This document shows, one piece after another, positions 28,848-40,472 of a DNA stretch of 64,000 bases. Location: NCBI GenBank assembly GCA_905250025.1, contig CAJNOJ010000215.1, forward strand, positions 1 to 64,000. The letters are read 5' to 3'. This DNA is from Adineta ricciae (taxonomy: Eukaryota > Rotifera > Eurotatoria > Adinetida > Adinetidae). The translations under genes were made by a program, and so were the position numbers. The notes below the pieces were generated by a model, which was not told where the DNA came from, made no database searches, and saw nothing but the letters and a program-made list of their open reading frames with translations. Position 1 is the first letter of the stretch; every line of letters starts with the position of its first letter.

Positions 28848-31510
28848 TTAGCTATCATATTCATAATAGAATACCTCGTTATGATCTCGAATTGGTTGTG
28901 ATAATCTGTGCTCTTCGAAAAGCTTTCGTCGATCGTCGAAAGATTTCGCTTCGAGATAAGGATTAGTTCCTAGATCTAAATGAATTGGTTGTTGATGTTG
29001 TTCCTTTATTTCCTCGTAGAAATCATCGAGATTCGTACTTGTCGGATGCGAATGTCCTAGTTGTTTGATGAGAGATTCGCGATCGGATACACCATCATGG
29101 ATTCCTGATGAAGTATTCACTCGATGATTGCTGGGTAATGATGGAATTATCGTCGATGATGATAATAAATGCGGATGTTCAATTTGAATAGGTTTCTGCG
29201 GATGATGATAATCAGTCGAGGAGGCATTCAAATGTTGACGATGATCATCATCACTTTTCAAATATTTCATCGATGCAGCACGGCGACGTCTGAAAATTGT
29301 CATTCACGAAGATAAACGAAATGTTAGTTCATGAAAACAATTCAACTAACTTTGATACTCGAACAATGGTCAGAACGATGACAATGAGTGCAACAACAGA
29401 AACAAGGCCGATTAAACCTCCAATAACAATTCCTAGAAGAATATTATTTCAATAAATCACAGAGTCTGCCCTCCAAGGATAGTAATTGTTATTATACAAC
29501 ATGTAAATGAACTCGATCGTATGTACTTCCACGTTTCTCACGAAGAAATTAATGAAAAAAAAAGTTCGATAGTTTGATCTTTTCTTCAGCTTTGTCCTAC
29601 GCACTGTGTCTGTCAAGGTCGTCCATTAAATAAATGTATGACGCAAGACTCGTAATCACTATTCAACATCAAAAGGCACAATGATGTTAATTCGCTCGTT
29701 ACTTAAAGCGCTTTATTCTCTCGATGTCGGAATAAAATTTCCGTCGCGACAGGCTCAGTGTTAAATTAGCGTTCGACACGGAAGTTTATCCGTGTTCTCT
29801 AGGAAGAAAAGAGAGCAACAAAGCAATATCATATTTCCTCGGAAAGATTCATCAATCAGGATGATTGATTAGAACAGTCTTCATACAAAAAATATTTATT
29901 TTGCGTTCTGTTTAATTTCCATAGAAACTCTCGTCTTTCCTATGTAAATACTATTTCATAAGGACTATTTACAGTTATTTTATGGTCTTTGAAGAGTTAT
30001 TAAATAAGTAATATACAATTTTTTCTCTTTTCATAACTTACCCCATTCGCGTTTCACCGATAGGTTTTGTCGGCGACCCTGATCATTTGTTTTTCTATCA
30101 GCTTCAAGAATCAACGGGGCATATTCGGAGATGCGAGAATCGACTAGAATAAATTAGCATACGCGTTAACGGTTTGTACGTGTTGATCATCATTTATCAA
30201 GACTGACATGAGAGTCATAGGATATTTGTCTCAATTTAGTAGACAAAGAAGGAAAAGTGTGTATGAAGAAGTTTTACCTTGAAAATAAAGTAAAAAATTG
30301 CCACCACCAACATGGTTTGTTTTCAATTCAATTTCAAGAATTTCATTTTTCTGCTGACTAGTGATATTTGTATCGAGTAATTCATTTTTTGCTAATGTAC
30401 GTTGAATGTTTGGTTCATTGTTTAGTAGACGAATGTTTAATTCATGATAATATTCGATCGATTTCTCAAGCATAAATAAGCGAAGACGCGATTCGCGTGT
30501 AATATGTATTTGTTTTTTACATGATAAATATTTTCCTATTGAATGAGGATAATTAGGAGAATGAAGAAGACCATGATTAACTGTTATTCGTTCGAATGAA
30601 CCATCTGAACAAATGTCAATTCGAGGAAGATCTTCTGTGATACCTTCGCCTATACAACACACGAGAGAAAACTGTAAAAGAATTGTCCTTCTGTCATCAT
30701 TACCTGGTATACATGAATATTCGACTAATGAAAAATTCGACATTTCTCCGTATTGACATCCTTTTAATCTCGGTCGATCGTAGGATTTGATTTCACAAAA
30801 ATCTCCAATGCCACGATTCAATTGGCTGCTGCATACACTTCGATAAGCGTCAGGTACATAATGATTACAGAGCCAATACGTATCTTTGTTACATTTGAAA
30901 CGTTGTTGATTTTCATCGGCTTGTTGTTTAATACTAATGCCAACCAATGCCAATGTAATGTGTAAACGGTAAAATCTTTGACAGGATAGTTTAATATCAA
31001 TGGCATTCGGTCGTCGAAGAGATGATTCACAGAGAAAGTCTTTTTGTTCATGTATGACAGGTAAACAACGGTATTTAGTAAAAAATCGTACGGTTGAACC
31101 GCATGTCGAATTAATATGAAAACGAAAATGTCGTATTTCTACACTACATACTTGTTTCTGATTACATGCAAATAGGAGAGTATTTTTATTATGTATACTA
31201 CATAAACTTTTGCCGGAACATTTTCCATCAATAGTCGATTCATAGACGACATCTTCGATGTCAATGACATATCCTGGCAGACATGACGGTAGTTTTTGTG
31301 AGATTTCAACGGTTGAGTCCAAAGCAGTCGGATCTGTACAAAACCATGGCGTTGGATTTGGATGATAAGCAAATGAGACTAGAATTCCAAATTGAAATTT
31401 TTGTAAGATTTCATTCAAGGATTCTTACTTGGAGATAATAGAAGCAAAACGATTTGAATGTACATTCGACCTTGATGAGGATCGACACAATGGGGAAATA
31501 AAAAACTCAT
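28848..31510 (-). CDS. Single-pass membrane protein with SUEL-like and CUB-like ectodomains
   Basis: Predicted type I membrane protein. A hydrophobic leader (MYIQIVLLLLSPISFA; first Met at 31510, second at 31465) is followed by two Cys-rich segments. They resemble SUEL/rhamnose-binding-lectin folds: CLPGYVIDIEDVVYE through KYRCLP, and a weaker copy through YSCIPG. A CUB-like segment follows (HGLLHSPNYPHSIGKYLSCK), then a basic/polar juxtamembrane stretch. The membrane helix is at about 29.34-29.43 kb (IVIGGLIGLVSVVALIVIVL, then IVRVSKRRR). The tail is about 145 residues, His/Ser/Asp-rich, ending YYEYDS. A roughly 0.6 kb intron (about 29435-30042) is large for this window. The 54-nt intron 30650-30703 is in frame and stopless. 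A surface lectin or adhesion role is inferred; no named orthologue is recognised. Confidence 0.7.
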
Positions 31511-31786
31511 TCGGGATGGATGTGAAGAAAAGAGAAGAGAACGCACAGAGCAGACAAAAATGAGTGAGCGATTCTCATTCGACAATAAATCAACCAATCG
31601 AAATCATTTGTTTTCAATTCAATTCTGAAATAAAAATAAAAATAATCAATGAAATAATTTTCAATAAATTCACTTTTTGCCGTTTTTTTATCCATTATGA
31701 TTTACTCTTCTGATTTTTGTCACCATGGTACAGGCATTATCAATGGTGATTTGCATTGCGATTAGTTTTGTTCTTGTTCATTCGGA
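31511..31786. promoter_or_regulatory. Likely bidirectional promoter, membrane protein / CFAP99
   Basis: Only 276 nt separate two divergent start codons, so the promoters must overlap or share elements. No specific box is claimed. Confidence 0.45.
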
Positions 31787-34251
31787 ATGAATAGAAACGC
31801 TAATAGCTATAGTGAACTTTTCTATCACTGCGTCCAAGTATTGAACGAATATACAGAAAATGTTTCGGAGGAAGTTTTCTTAGAGAATTATTTCCGAGCA
31901 AATCAAGTATTGAATTCCCTTGGAAATACGTTCGATTCGAAGTTGGAGATGCTTTTTTTGTATTTAGGTTCCGAATGAAGCGTTTGTATCAACTATTTTA
32001 TTCGATTGTATTCGTCATTCGACGTTATTAAAAACAGTTATCGACATTTTTTACGCGACTGATGGGGTAAATGTACGAAAATCAGAGAAGAATATCTATA
32101 AAGGTGAGATAGATGGTTTTATTGCGAAAGATAAACAATCAATATGTTTAGTGATCGCTTATTTGATCTTTTTCCAACTTGATACCATTCAAATGAAATT
32201 ATTTCGTGGTTTTGTCAATTCGATTCATCTAAATCGAATACATCAGGTAAGATTTTCCTTTTAGTCAAAGTCAAACTATGGTTTGTTTAGTTTTTAAATT
32301 TTCTAATCAATGAAAAACACCTCGAAGCCGTCGAAAGACAATGTATGAAAGTTTATGACGAAGAATATATGAGTGGCAAAGTTTCGGGAGTGGTGAAAAC
32401 GTATGCTATCAACGATTTAGTTTTGATTCCAAGAATCAACTTTAACATTTAGATATTTACCTGATTTGCGCGCCATCTTACTTGATCTTTCCGATGCTGT
32501 CGATGGACGCATAGCCCCACGTCAAGTGCCTGATCCAACGAAAACGAAACCGTTCAATTTAACTGCACCAAAGCCTCGAACTGTGCCCGTACCGAAAATA
32601 GTATGTTTTCTCGTTGTTGCTTTGATTTTTCTAAGTCTGTTTCTGTAGGTACCACAAATGGAAAAATCTCGCCCCGTACCGAAAACGACGTATGGGCCAT
32701 CTCGCGAAGCATTAGAATTGGAGAAGATTCGAGAGGAAAACTACCGACGAAGCTTACAAAAACTTGATCAAACACGCGCATTGAGTGCCAATTTCATGCA
32801 AACAGAGAAATCAGCTAAAAGTCAATCAAAGTTAAACAAAATAACGGAAGAACGAGATAACGAACTTCAATTTGAACATTTTCGCGCGAATTCACCACCT
32901 AAATCTCAAGTACAGTGTTCTTCTCTCATTCGATTTATTTGTTCTGTTCATTTCAGACCAACAAAATCCCCGTTAAACTGAATGTTGCCACCGTTTTAAA
33001 AGAAAGTCAATTGTATAAAAAACAAGAAGACGATGTTCGCCGACGTTTACTTGATTTCGAAGCGGGAGGCAAAGATGCAACGGAATTTCTTCAATGGCAA
33101 CAAGCAATGCAAAAACAAGATTATGACGAACAAATGAATGCTATTGAACGAAAAAGATTAGAGGGGAAAATGAGTTATGAAGAAGCGATTTTAGCACGGC
33201 AACGACTAGCTGAGGAGAACCGACGTTTAGCCGAAGAATTGAAACGTGAAACACGAGAAATTGTCGAAGAACATGTCAAAGAAAAAGTGAAAGAAGAACA
33301 AAGAATGAAGTAAGTCGAAACAGAATTGCTAATAATTGGAATGATTTCCAACCTTCGTAGACAACTGATTGATGATGTTGTTGCCGGACGAGAAAATGCT
33401 AAACTTGCTCAACAGAAACTTCAACAGTACAAAGCAGATTTCGTTAAGCAATATAAAGAAGATACGAAACAGATGATGAAACAAGCACTCGAAGAAGTGA
33501 AGAAAATAATCGCAGCAACTTCCATCGATTCCATTCTTTTCTTCTCTTTCCTAGGCCGAAGCGGAAATGCGACAACGTGCTGAATTAATTCAACAAATTC
33601 GTGCACTCGAATCGGTGCCCATTGATCGATGGAAACCGGTTGATTTAACAACAGTTGCTGGACACGGCGTACATGATGAAATGTCTATAGCCGAACTCCG
33701 AGAACGTCTGGAGTTAGTCAAACTCGAACGAGAGAAAGAACGTGAAAGCCGACGCGATCAAATTGTTAAAGATAAACAAGTAAAAGAGCAAATGATCACT
33801 ACATCCGTTCAAAATATAGTGAAATATCGAAATGAATTGAGTGCTCAAACTGCAAAGAAGTAATTATTCAACGAAATTGCGAGCTTTGCAATGAAATCAC
33901 TCGGTGCTTTTCTTTTCATTCATTAGAAAACAACGACAAGTGAGTGCACCGTCTCGGGTCGAGCAAAATCCTGAGTTAGAACGACTGAAACAAGATATTG
34001 AAAATAAAAAATACCAACGTCTATCCAAACAACAACAGACGCGTGATACTCTCGCTTCACTCAATGTGAGATCGGTACCATCGACCGGTCGTGCTGCAAC
34101 TTTCGTACGTTTCCTCTTTCTTTTGTATTTCAACACTTTCTCTTCTTGTTTCCTCTTTTAGCGAGCAAATCCAGAATGGAATCGTTTTGATCAATTAGAA
34201 AAATCATACAATAAAACACAAAAACGTCTTGCTCCTTCGCTCATTGCCTAA
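31787..34251 (+). CDS. CFAP99: Cilia and flagella associated protein 99
   Basis: About ten exons join to a hydrophilic protein colinear with CFAP99. The N-terminal helical part carries LKTVIDIFYATDGVNVRKS and LIFFQLDTIQMKLFRGFV. The signature KPFNLTAPKPRTVPVPKIV is followed by a PVPKTTYGPSREALELEKIR segment. Long charged coiled coils follow (32.98-33.86 kb), including MSIAELRERLELVKLERE. It ends WNRFDQLEKSYNKTQKRLAP SLIA. The family is an axonemal protein of motile cilia with little known biochemistry. The start at 31787 gives MNRNANSYSELFYHC; exon 1 ends at a GT inside RANQ, and the next exon begins VPNEAFVSTILFD. An AATAAA overlaps the stop codon (34250-34255). It lies in a neighbourhood with DNAH2 and tubulin. 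Confidence 0.86.
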
Positions 34252-34255
34252 TAAA
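34250..34255 (+). terminator. Poly(A) signal overlapping the CFAP99 stop
   Basis: The sequence TAATAAA contains both the TAA stop and an AATAAA hexamer. If used, the 3'UTR would be only some 15-25 nt. Confidence 0.4.
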
Positions 34256-34394
34256 CTTCCTTCTTTTTCTTGTAATTCAATGTTAACAAATATATATTTT
34301 TTCTAACGTAAACTATACCGACGAATGCATATGTGTTATTTTGTTCTGTTCTGTTCTCGCAAGTATGAAAGAGAAGAAAAAAAATATCGACTAC

Positions 34395-34468
34395 CACCTC
34401 TGGTGGGGATCGAACCCACGATCTTTGGATTAGAAGTCCAACGCGTTAATCCGCTTCGCCACAGAGGC
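34395..34468 (-). tRNA. trnR-TCT: tRNA-Arg (anticodon TCT)
   Basis: A complete 74-nt cloverleaf without intron or encoded CCA. The acceptor stem pairs GCCTCTG with CAGAGGT (one G-U). The A box is TGGCGAAGCGG and the B box GGTTCGATCCC. The anticodon stem TTGGA/TCCAA encloses the loop CTTCTAA with anticodon TCT, reading AGA. An A-run on the + strand at about 34376-34384 gives a T-run about 10 nt past the 3' end, a typical Pol III terminator. It sits between the convergent 3' ends of CFAP99 and the tubulin gene. Confidence 0.96.
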
Positions 34469-34540
34469 TTCGAGAAAGCTTTCACAAGTGTTCATTGTAA
34501 ACATAAATTTTTTTCTTGAATGGTTCATTACTGAAACTAC

Positions 34541-36177
34541 TTATTGATTGTCGATTGATTTGTATTGTTTAGTCAAATTTTCGATTCGATTATCGGCTTC
34601 GCTTATTTCTTTATAAAACAAACATCAAATAACTTTATAAAAGAAAATACGAAGGATAAAGCAAACAAACCGATCTCCTCCATTCCTTCGTCAATGAACC
34701 AATGAATAAATGCTCGACGTTGAAATAGTTTCTTGAACGGTTGCAACAAATAATCAAATTGTTGCACTATTCCTGTATGATTCGCTATTCCAGTCACGGA
34801 ACATGGTAGACCTTTTGGCGGAATATCACAATGAGCGATTTTACACTAAGTATATCAAAAGAAATGAATGAAACATTTGTCGTTGACTTGATGTTTACGA
34901 ACATTATTCGGAATCCATTGTATAAAACGGTGATTCGCCTTTTCTGTCGCGAGTAGGTCATGAAGGAGTCTCATTGATAACGATTGTCCTCGAAAGACGC
35001 CTGTTGCTGTTAAATATTTGCCATCATGCGGCTGAATGGTTGATATTCGATGATTTTTATCGAACATCTGTTTTACAAGAGATTGCTCAGTTAGATTTTG
35101 ATAGGAATTCGTTTGGATTGGTGACAACGATGTCATTAGAAAATGAAGTGCAGGAAACGGAATCATATTCACAGCTAATTTACGTAAATCCATGTTTAGT
35201 TGTCCTAAAAGAAGTGTTATTGTTTGATTTCGTTTGAGAACGTTCTATATTTCTACCGGGAAATCGAAAGCAAGCAGTAACACCGATCATAACTTGAGCT
35301 AGAATTTGATTGATATCTGTATAATTTGCTGATGGGAATCGGAGAGTTCTACGAAGAATTTCGAAGAGAGCGACATTGTCGAAACAAAACGTTTCATCGG
35401 TGTTTTCAATCAAATCTAAGTTAAATTTCATCATTCTAATTCGCTCTGCTCGTATCTTACGATTCATCGTTAGTACGGCATTGTATGGCTCAACCTGAGA
35501 GAAACAATAGACGAACGATTTGATCTATCATGTGTGTTTTCAACGTACGACAACTTGAGACACGGACAATGCAGGGAAAATTGAATAAGATTTAATCGTT
35601 CGATCAGGATATTCCTGTCGAACATGATCGAGTAATAACGAACCTAATCCTCCACCACATCCACCACTTATACTATGAAGAAATTGAAAACCGTGAATCA
35701 AGTCACATTCTTCAGCTAGATGACGAATTTTTTCAAGTAATTCTGGTAGAATTTCAGCTCCTGAAACAATTCATACCTAGTTTTGTTCACCACTTTATTT
35801 CTCTCTATTCCACCTTCAGTGAAAAATCCTTTAGCAAAGTTATTACTGGCACTCATTTTGCCATTCACTACCAAATCTGGTCGAAACAACTGTCCATACA
35901 TGGAATTTCGAATCTTATTCACAGAATATTCATCTAAATCTGTAAAAACCGATCGCGGCACATATTTTCCCTGTGTAGCTTCAGTAAAATAGACATTTAT
36001 TCGTTCAACTTGTAAATCACTATCGCCATGATACATTCCCATTGAATCAATTCCATGTTCGTTACAAACATATTCCCAAAACTGGTCTTTGAGTTTAGAG
36101 AAGAAATTGCTCTATTCAACTCACTTTCTCTCCTATTGAATTGCCTGCTTGTCCAATTTGAATCGTGATTATTTCAT
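34541..36177 (-). CDS. TUBB-like: Highly divergent beta-tubulin
   Basis: About seven exons join into a full-length tubulin of roughly 420-430 residues. It starts MHEIITIQIGQAGNSIGEKFW and continues with YHGDSDLQVERINVYF, GKYVPRSVFTDLD, NTDETFCFDN, VTACFRFPG, DLRKLAVNMIPFPALHF, FIQWIPNNVR and RRAFIHWFIDEGMEE. The pattern is beta rather than alpha. Divergences are strong. The GTP-binding T4 loop, nearly always GGGTGSG, reads SGGCGGG (within SISGGCGGGLGSLLL). The N-terminal MREI autoregulation tetrapeptide is MHEI. The Cys of QxGQCGNQ is Ala. The acidic Glu-rich tail is missing; the protein ends TKQYKSIDNQ. The frame is intact, so it looks like a functional but specialised isoform. It may act in a restricted microtubule structure; that is inference. 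Confidence 0.9.
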
Positions 36178-36686
36178 GCATAGATCGAACAAAATAAATA
36201 ACAAAATGAATTACTATAGAAACAGAGATTGGCCTTGATGCCTCGATATCGATAAGAAGTTTATCAACTGCAAGTTTTTATACTCTTGTCGAATTGACCC
36301 TCATCTATTGGATGGATATATAGAAGAACACACAATAGGCGAAAAAATATCTGCGAGAAGGAGAGAGAACGAAGAATGTCAGAGGTGAAGACCGACGACG
36401 AACAAACTAGTGAAAAAAACGAGAGAAATACACAGAACGAAACAAGAGCAGCAGCATTACTTCTATTCGTATTATAGGTGGGTCACATCTGGTGTCACAA
36501 CGACGGTGCATAGACCATCATTCCGTCATACTGTTTGTTTTCTGAGTCGAGAAGAGAAAAAACGTTATTTTTTTGGACTTAAATATTTCATACCCGATGT
36601 GTTCTCGTTTCAAGTAATAAACACATATCTACCTTTCTCTCCACATAAACACACACGCGCACATATATATATATTCGTAACCACTT
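36178..36686. promoter_or_regulatory. Shared upstream region of tubulin and TBC1D25
   Basis: Divergent starts are 509 nt apart. The stretch contains a short (AT)n run at about 36663-36674 just upstream of the TBC1D25 start. Nothing else is recognised. Confidence 0.4.
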
Positions 36687-39323
36687 ATGCCTCCAACAAA
36701 CAATAACAAAATGCATACATCACATTCACCGACATCTTCAATATCACTTTTGACTGATGATTACTCTGAATGTAATAACAGTGATGAGGTAATTTATGTT
36801 TACTTTTTCTCATTTCCTTCTTTATAATAAACAAGAAGATGATATAGGGTGTGTCATACAGCTGAGAGAAGAGAAGGGCTTGTTCGAACATCACGTCATT
36901 GACAAATAGGCGAACAATGTTTATGTTGTTCGATTGAACTTTTCTCTGTTCATGAAAGTTAAAGCACATATAGATTAAAAGAAGTCAAACAAGATTGTGA
37001 TACCGATATTTGAAGTACTATTTAAAGAGGTTATGTGAAGATAGAGAGATTCTTTATCGGAGATGTATGATATAATTTCGAAATGATTTGCGATTTCGTC
37101 AGTATCGATGGTGAATCACTAGTGCACACGTACATATATATATCACATTTCACAATGGCGTCGTTTTCTTTTCTTTAAGGTTGCGTCTACATTTACTTCG
37201 AAACTTCACTATCGTCAACTTCAATCAGATTATCGTTTACCAAATGTTGTTGTTTTTACTATTTCGGTGAGTTAATCGAGAAGGAATCATTTGAAAATCC
37301 AATCGATTCTGTTTTAGTTAAACGAGTGTAACTTATGTCAATCGAAAAAGAAATTCTCTGTCGATACTCAACTACTATCCTATTCAGTTCTTGTTCGTTT
37401 AATCAATCGAACGTTTAACTTACGTTCCAATTTCACATTAATTGCCAAAGAATCTTCTTCGTTCCGGTGCAATTTTCCTGTCACTGACGATTTTGACGTC
37501 GACGGCTGTATAATGAACATGACTGAAGAAATCGATGACGAAAATAAGCAACACTCAACCTTAGAATTTATTGTTTACAAATATCCTCGAACGAAAGATC
37601 AACTTCAATATGATTCAGACGATTGGTGTGTCCTTGACGAAAGTTCCAATATTGTTGAGCGCAAAGATGATAATTTCGAAATTATTCCCATCCAAAACGA
37701 TTGTATAATAGTAACAGTGAAACCGAAAGATCAACGACAAGAAACATTTCTACAAAAAGCAACAGGTAGGTCATCGATCATGCTTTTCTTGTTTCTCGAT
37801 CGAAACTTCTTTTCTAGGCTGGTTACATGGTTCAGTAAATTCTTCGTCGAACAACTGTGTGACGAAAAAAGAATTTCAACAAATGTTAGATCCATCCACT
37901 GGCCGTCTACTTGATGAGCAACTATTTCGACAACGAATATTTGATCATGGCTGTGACGAGTCCATACGAAAGATAGTCTGGTGTTATCTATTACGCGTCT
38001 TCAATGAATCAATGACTAATGAAGATAAAAGTGAATATACTCATCGAGCGAAAGAACGATATAATGAGTAAGATTAGTGATTAAATAAACGAAAACCTAT
38101 ACTCATGCGTATTCTAGAATGAAACTAGCCTGGCAGAATCGATGTAAGCAGGGTGATGTTGAAATTACAACATTAGATAACCTAATTCAAAAAGATGTGC
38201 GACGTACGGATCGTTCTGTGAAATTCTTTGATGATAAGGAAAATTTATCATGTCAAAAGTTATTCAATATACTGATGACGTACAGTGTTTATCATCCCGA
38301 GCCCGGTTACATTCAAGGTAAACTCTTTGATCGCTCTAGTGCAATTCCAGAATGAATTTGGTTTTGTTTCTTAGGAATGAATGATATGGTCTCACCACTT
38401 CTCTATGTGATACGTGACGAAGCATTAACATACGCATGCTTTTGTTCACTTATGCGTTATATGAGCCCATTGTTTCATTCCAACGGTAATGCCATGAACC
38501 GCCGGCTGAATTTATTACGAAAGACTATACAGGCGATTGATATGGACCTGTGGATGAAGATTGAACAGTGCGATATTGGTGAGTCTCATCATTTATTCGA
38601 ATCCTTTATGAATTTTCGACTTTTCTAGGTAATCTGATGTTTACTTTCCGATGGTTATTACTGGATTGTAAACGCGAATTTCCATTCAAAGATATCTTTC
38701 GTGTTTTTGAAACCCTTTGGGCATCATTACCAATCGATACGTTCGAATTCAATCATGATAATACATTTTCGGATCAAGATGATCTTTGTCCATCATCATT
38801 ATGTAATCCACATCGTTCATCATTCATGTCATCGATATCGAACACAATTTTATCATCACGTTCGGCTTCTCCGACATTAGAAGATACACGATCTCAACAT
38901 TCGAGTCTCGATGGAGGAGATTCGGGTTATCGTGATGAGCAACTCCCCGGTACATTCGATCTAAATCTCCGTTCGAATAGGCTCGATAGTTCATGTTATC
39001 TAAGTGCATCGACGAATTCCAATTCAATATCGAATATATCCTTAGGAAAATGGTTGACACACTTTTCCTCGATCGATACCGATGAACAATATTCCGATAT
39101 GTTCACTATCTTCCTTTGCGTTGCATTACTCGAACAAAATCGTTCGTCAATTATGCAAATGTCACGATTGAATACTGATGATGATGACGATCACATTGGT
39201 TCGTATTTTACTCGTCTTGTCCGACAGCATGATGCTCGACATGCATTACAATTAGCTCGAAACTACCATCGTCAATACGTCCTATTTCAAATGCGCGTCA
39301 AACATTTACTCACAGAAAACTAA
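36687..39323 (+). CDS. TBC1D25: TBC1D25-like Rab GTPase-activating protein
   Basis: Rab GAP of the OATL1/TBC1D25 type, which in mammals acts on Rab33B at autophagosomes. Exon 1 (36687-36786) encodes a Ser/Thr-rich start, followed by a 390-nt intron. The N-terminal region (KKKFSVDTQLLSYSVLVRLI) fits the TBC1D25 ubiquitin-like part. A DDWCVL motif at 37618-37635 looks like an Atg8-binding LIR. The TBC domain begins GCDESIRKIVWCYLLRVF. It has the arginine finger in IQKDVRRTDR and the glutamine finger in PGYIQG, where an intron splits the last glycine. FRWLLLDCKREFPF follows. A Ser/Asp-rich insert of about 110 residues (38.76-39.05 kb) interrupts the C-terminal half before LTHFSSIDTDEQYSDMF. Both catalytic fingers are intact. 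Confidence 0.87.
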
Positions 39324-40472
39324 TTCTCCTTTTTTTCGTTGTCGTCCTCTATTTATTCATTCTCTAGTCTTTCATTTGCTCATCTATTTCTGTATATGGA
39401 TCATACTTAGTGGTTAGTACTCAATCCATACTGGATCTCTTTCAATATTTGGTGAACATTCTTTTTTAGAAGTGACTCTCAACCTTTCACGTTTGTTATT
39501 TGTAACAAACCAAAAAAAATACGTCTTTTCTCGTTCTCTCTTTCGTTGAATAGTGTATAAACACAAGTATATGATGGTTTGTACGACTTGTACACGATTC
39601 TCTTTTTTAATGTCAGACATATAACGGATAACCAAAAAAAAAAAGAAATACATTTGAATAAAATTATTTTAAAGTAAAATATTTCATTTATTTGAGTATG
39701 AAATCACGGGACAAAGGTGAATGACAAGATATCAAAAGATAAATAGAAAAGAATTTCTGGCATAGTCATGCGCTTGCAATTGATAAGAAAGATAAGTTTA
39801 GTTTGAATTTTCACTACTTAACCTCGATTCAATGTAACAAATGAAGAGACTTTCGAGTAAGCAAAACATACTCTCACATCAGATATCTCAATGATTTTCT
39901 CGTTAAATTCAAAAATAATACTATACGAATGGCATTTATTTCAAAGTATCGTAACTCAATTATCTCGTAAACCTATGACGAATTCTTTATTCTTGAAAAT
40001 TTTTTTATCAGTCGTTTACCTATACATGTTTCTTAACGATTCTCAAAAAAAAAAAGTACATGTCTTATCTATTTCAGTTCATAGGAACACAGTCACACGT
40101 CTGCATTCGAATTACGATGTTGTATTTTGCTAAAATCAATAGTCTTCACTCCGCAAAACATTCGACGTCATTTAGACGCCTTCGAAATTGAAACATGTCA
40201 TTGTGTACCAGATGTTTCATCCTTGGTTGCGTCATATTGGCGACATTGATCGAAATGTTTTTTTTTTGCATAGATATATGTATATTTTATGAGCCGATTA
40301 AAAGTAGAAAGAAAGAAAAAACCTCAACAGAAATAATAAATAATAAGAAAGAATTGACTAACAAAAGAGAAAAGAAAACGGTAGGTTTTAACGAAACAAA
40401 GAAAGAGAGAAAAACAAATCACAGTTCAATACTTGAAAATGTTAGATTCGAGACTGAAGAAAATAAACGATA
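39324..40472. other. Convergent intergenic region
   Basis: This 1.15 kb AT-rich stretch holds the 3' ends of TBC1D25 (+) and VPS13B (-). A 94-codon frame at 40195-40479 is low-complexity Lys/Glu-rich and overlaps the VPS13B end, so it is not called. Confidence 0.5.

Noticed and set aside
35745-35815. Apparent 16-nt intron or frame break in the tubulin gene
   Set aside because: A normal 52-nt intron with donor after FFTEG restores EGAEILPELLEKI and the expected alignment.
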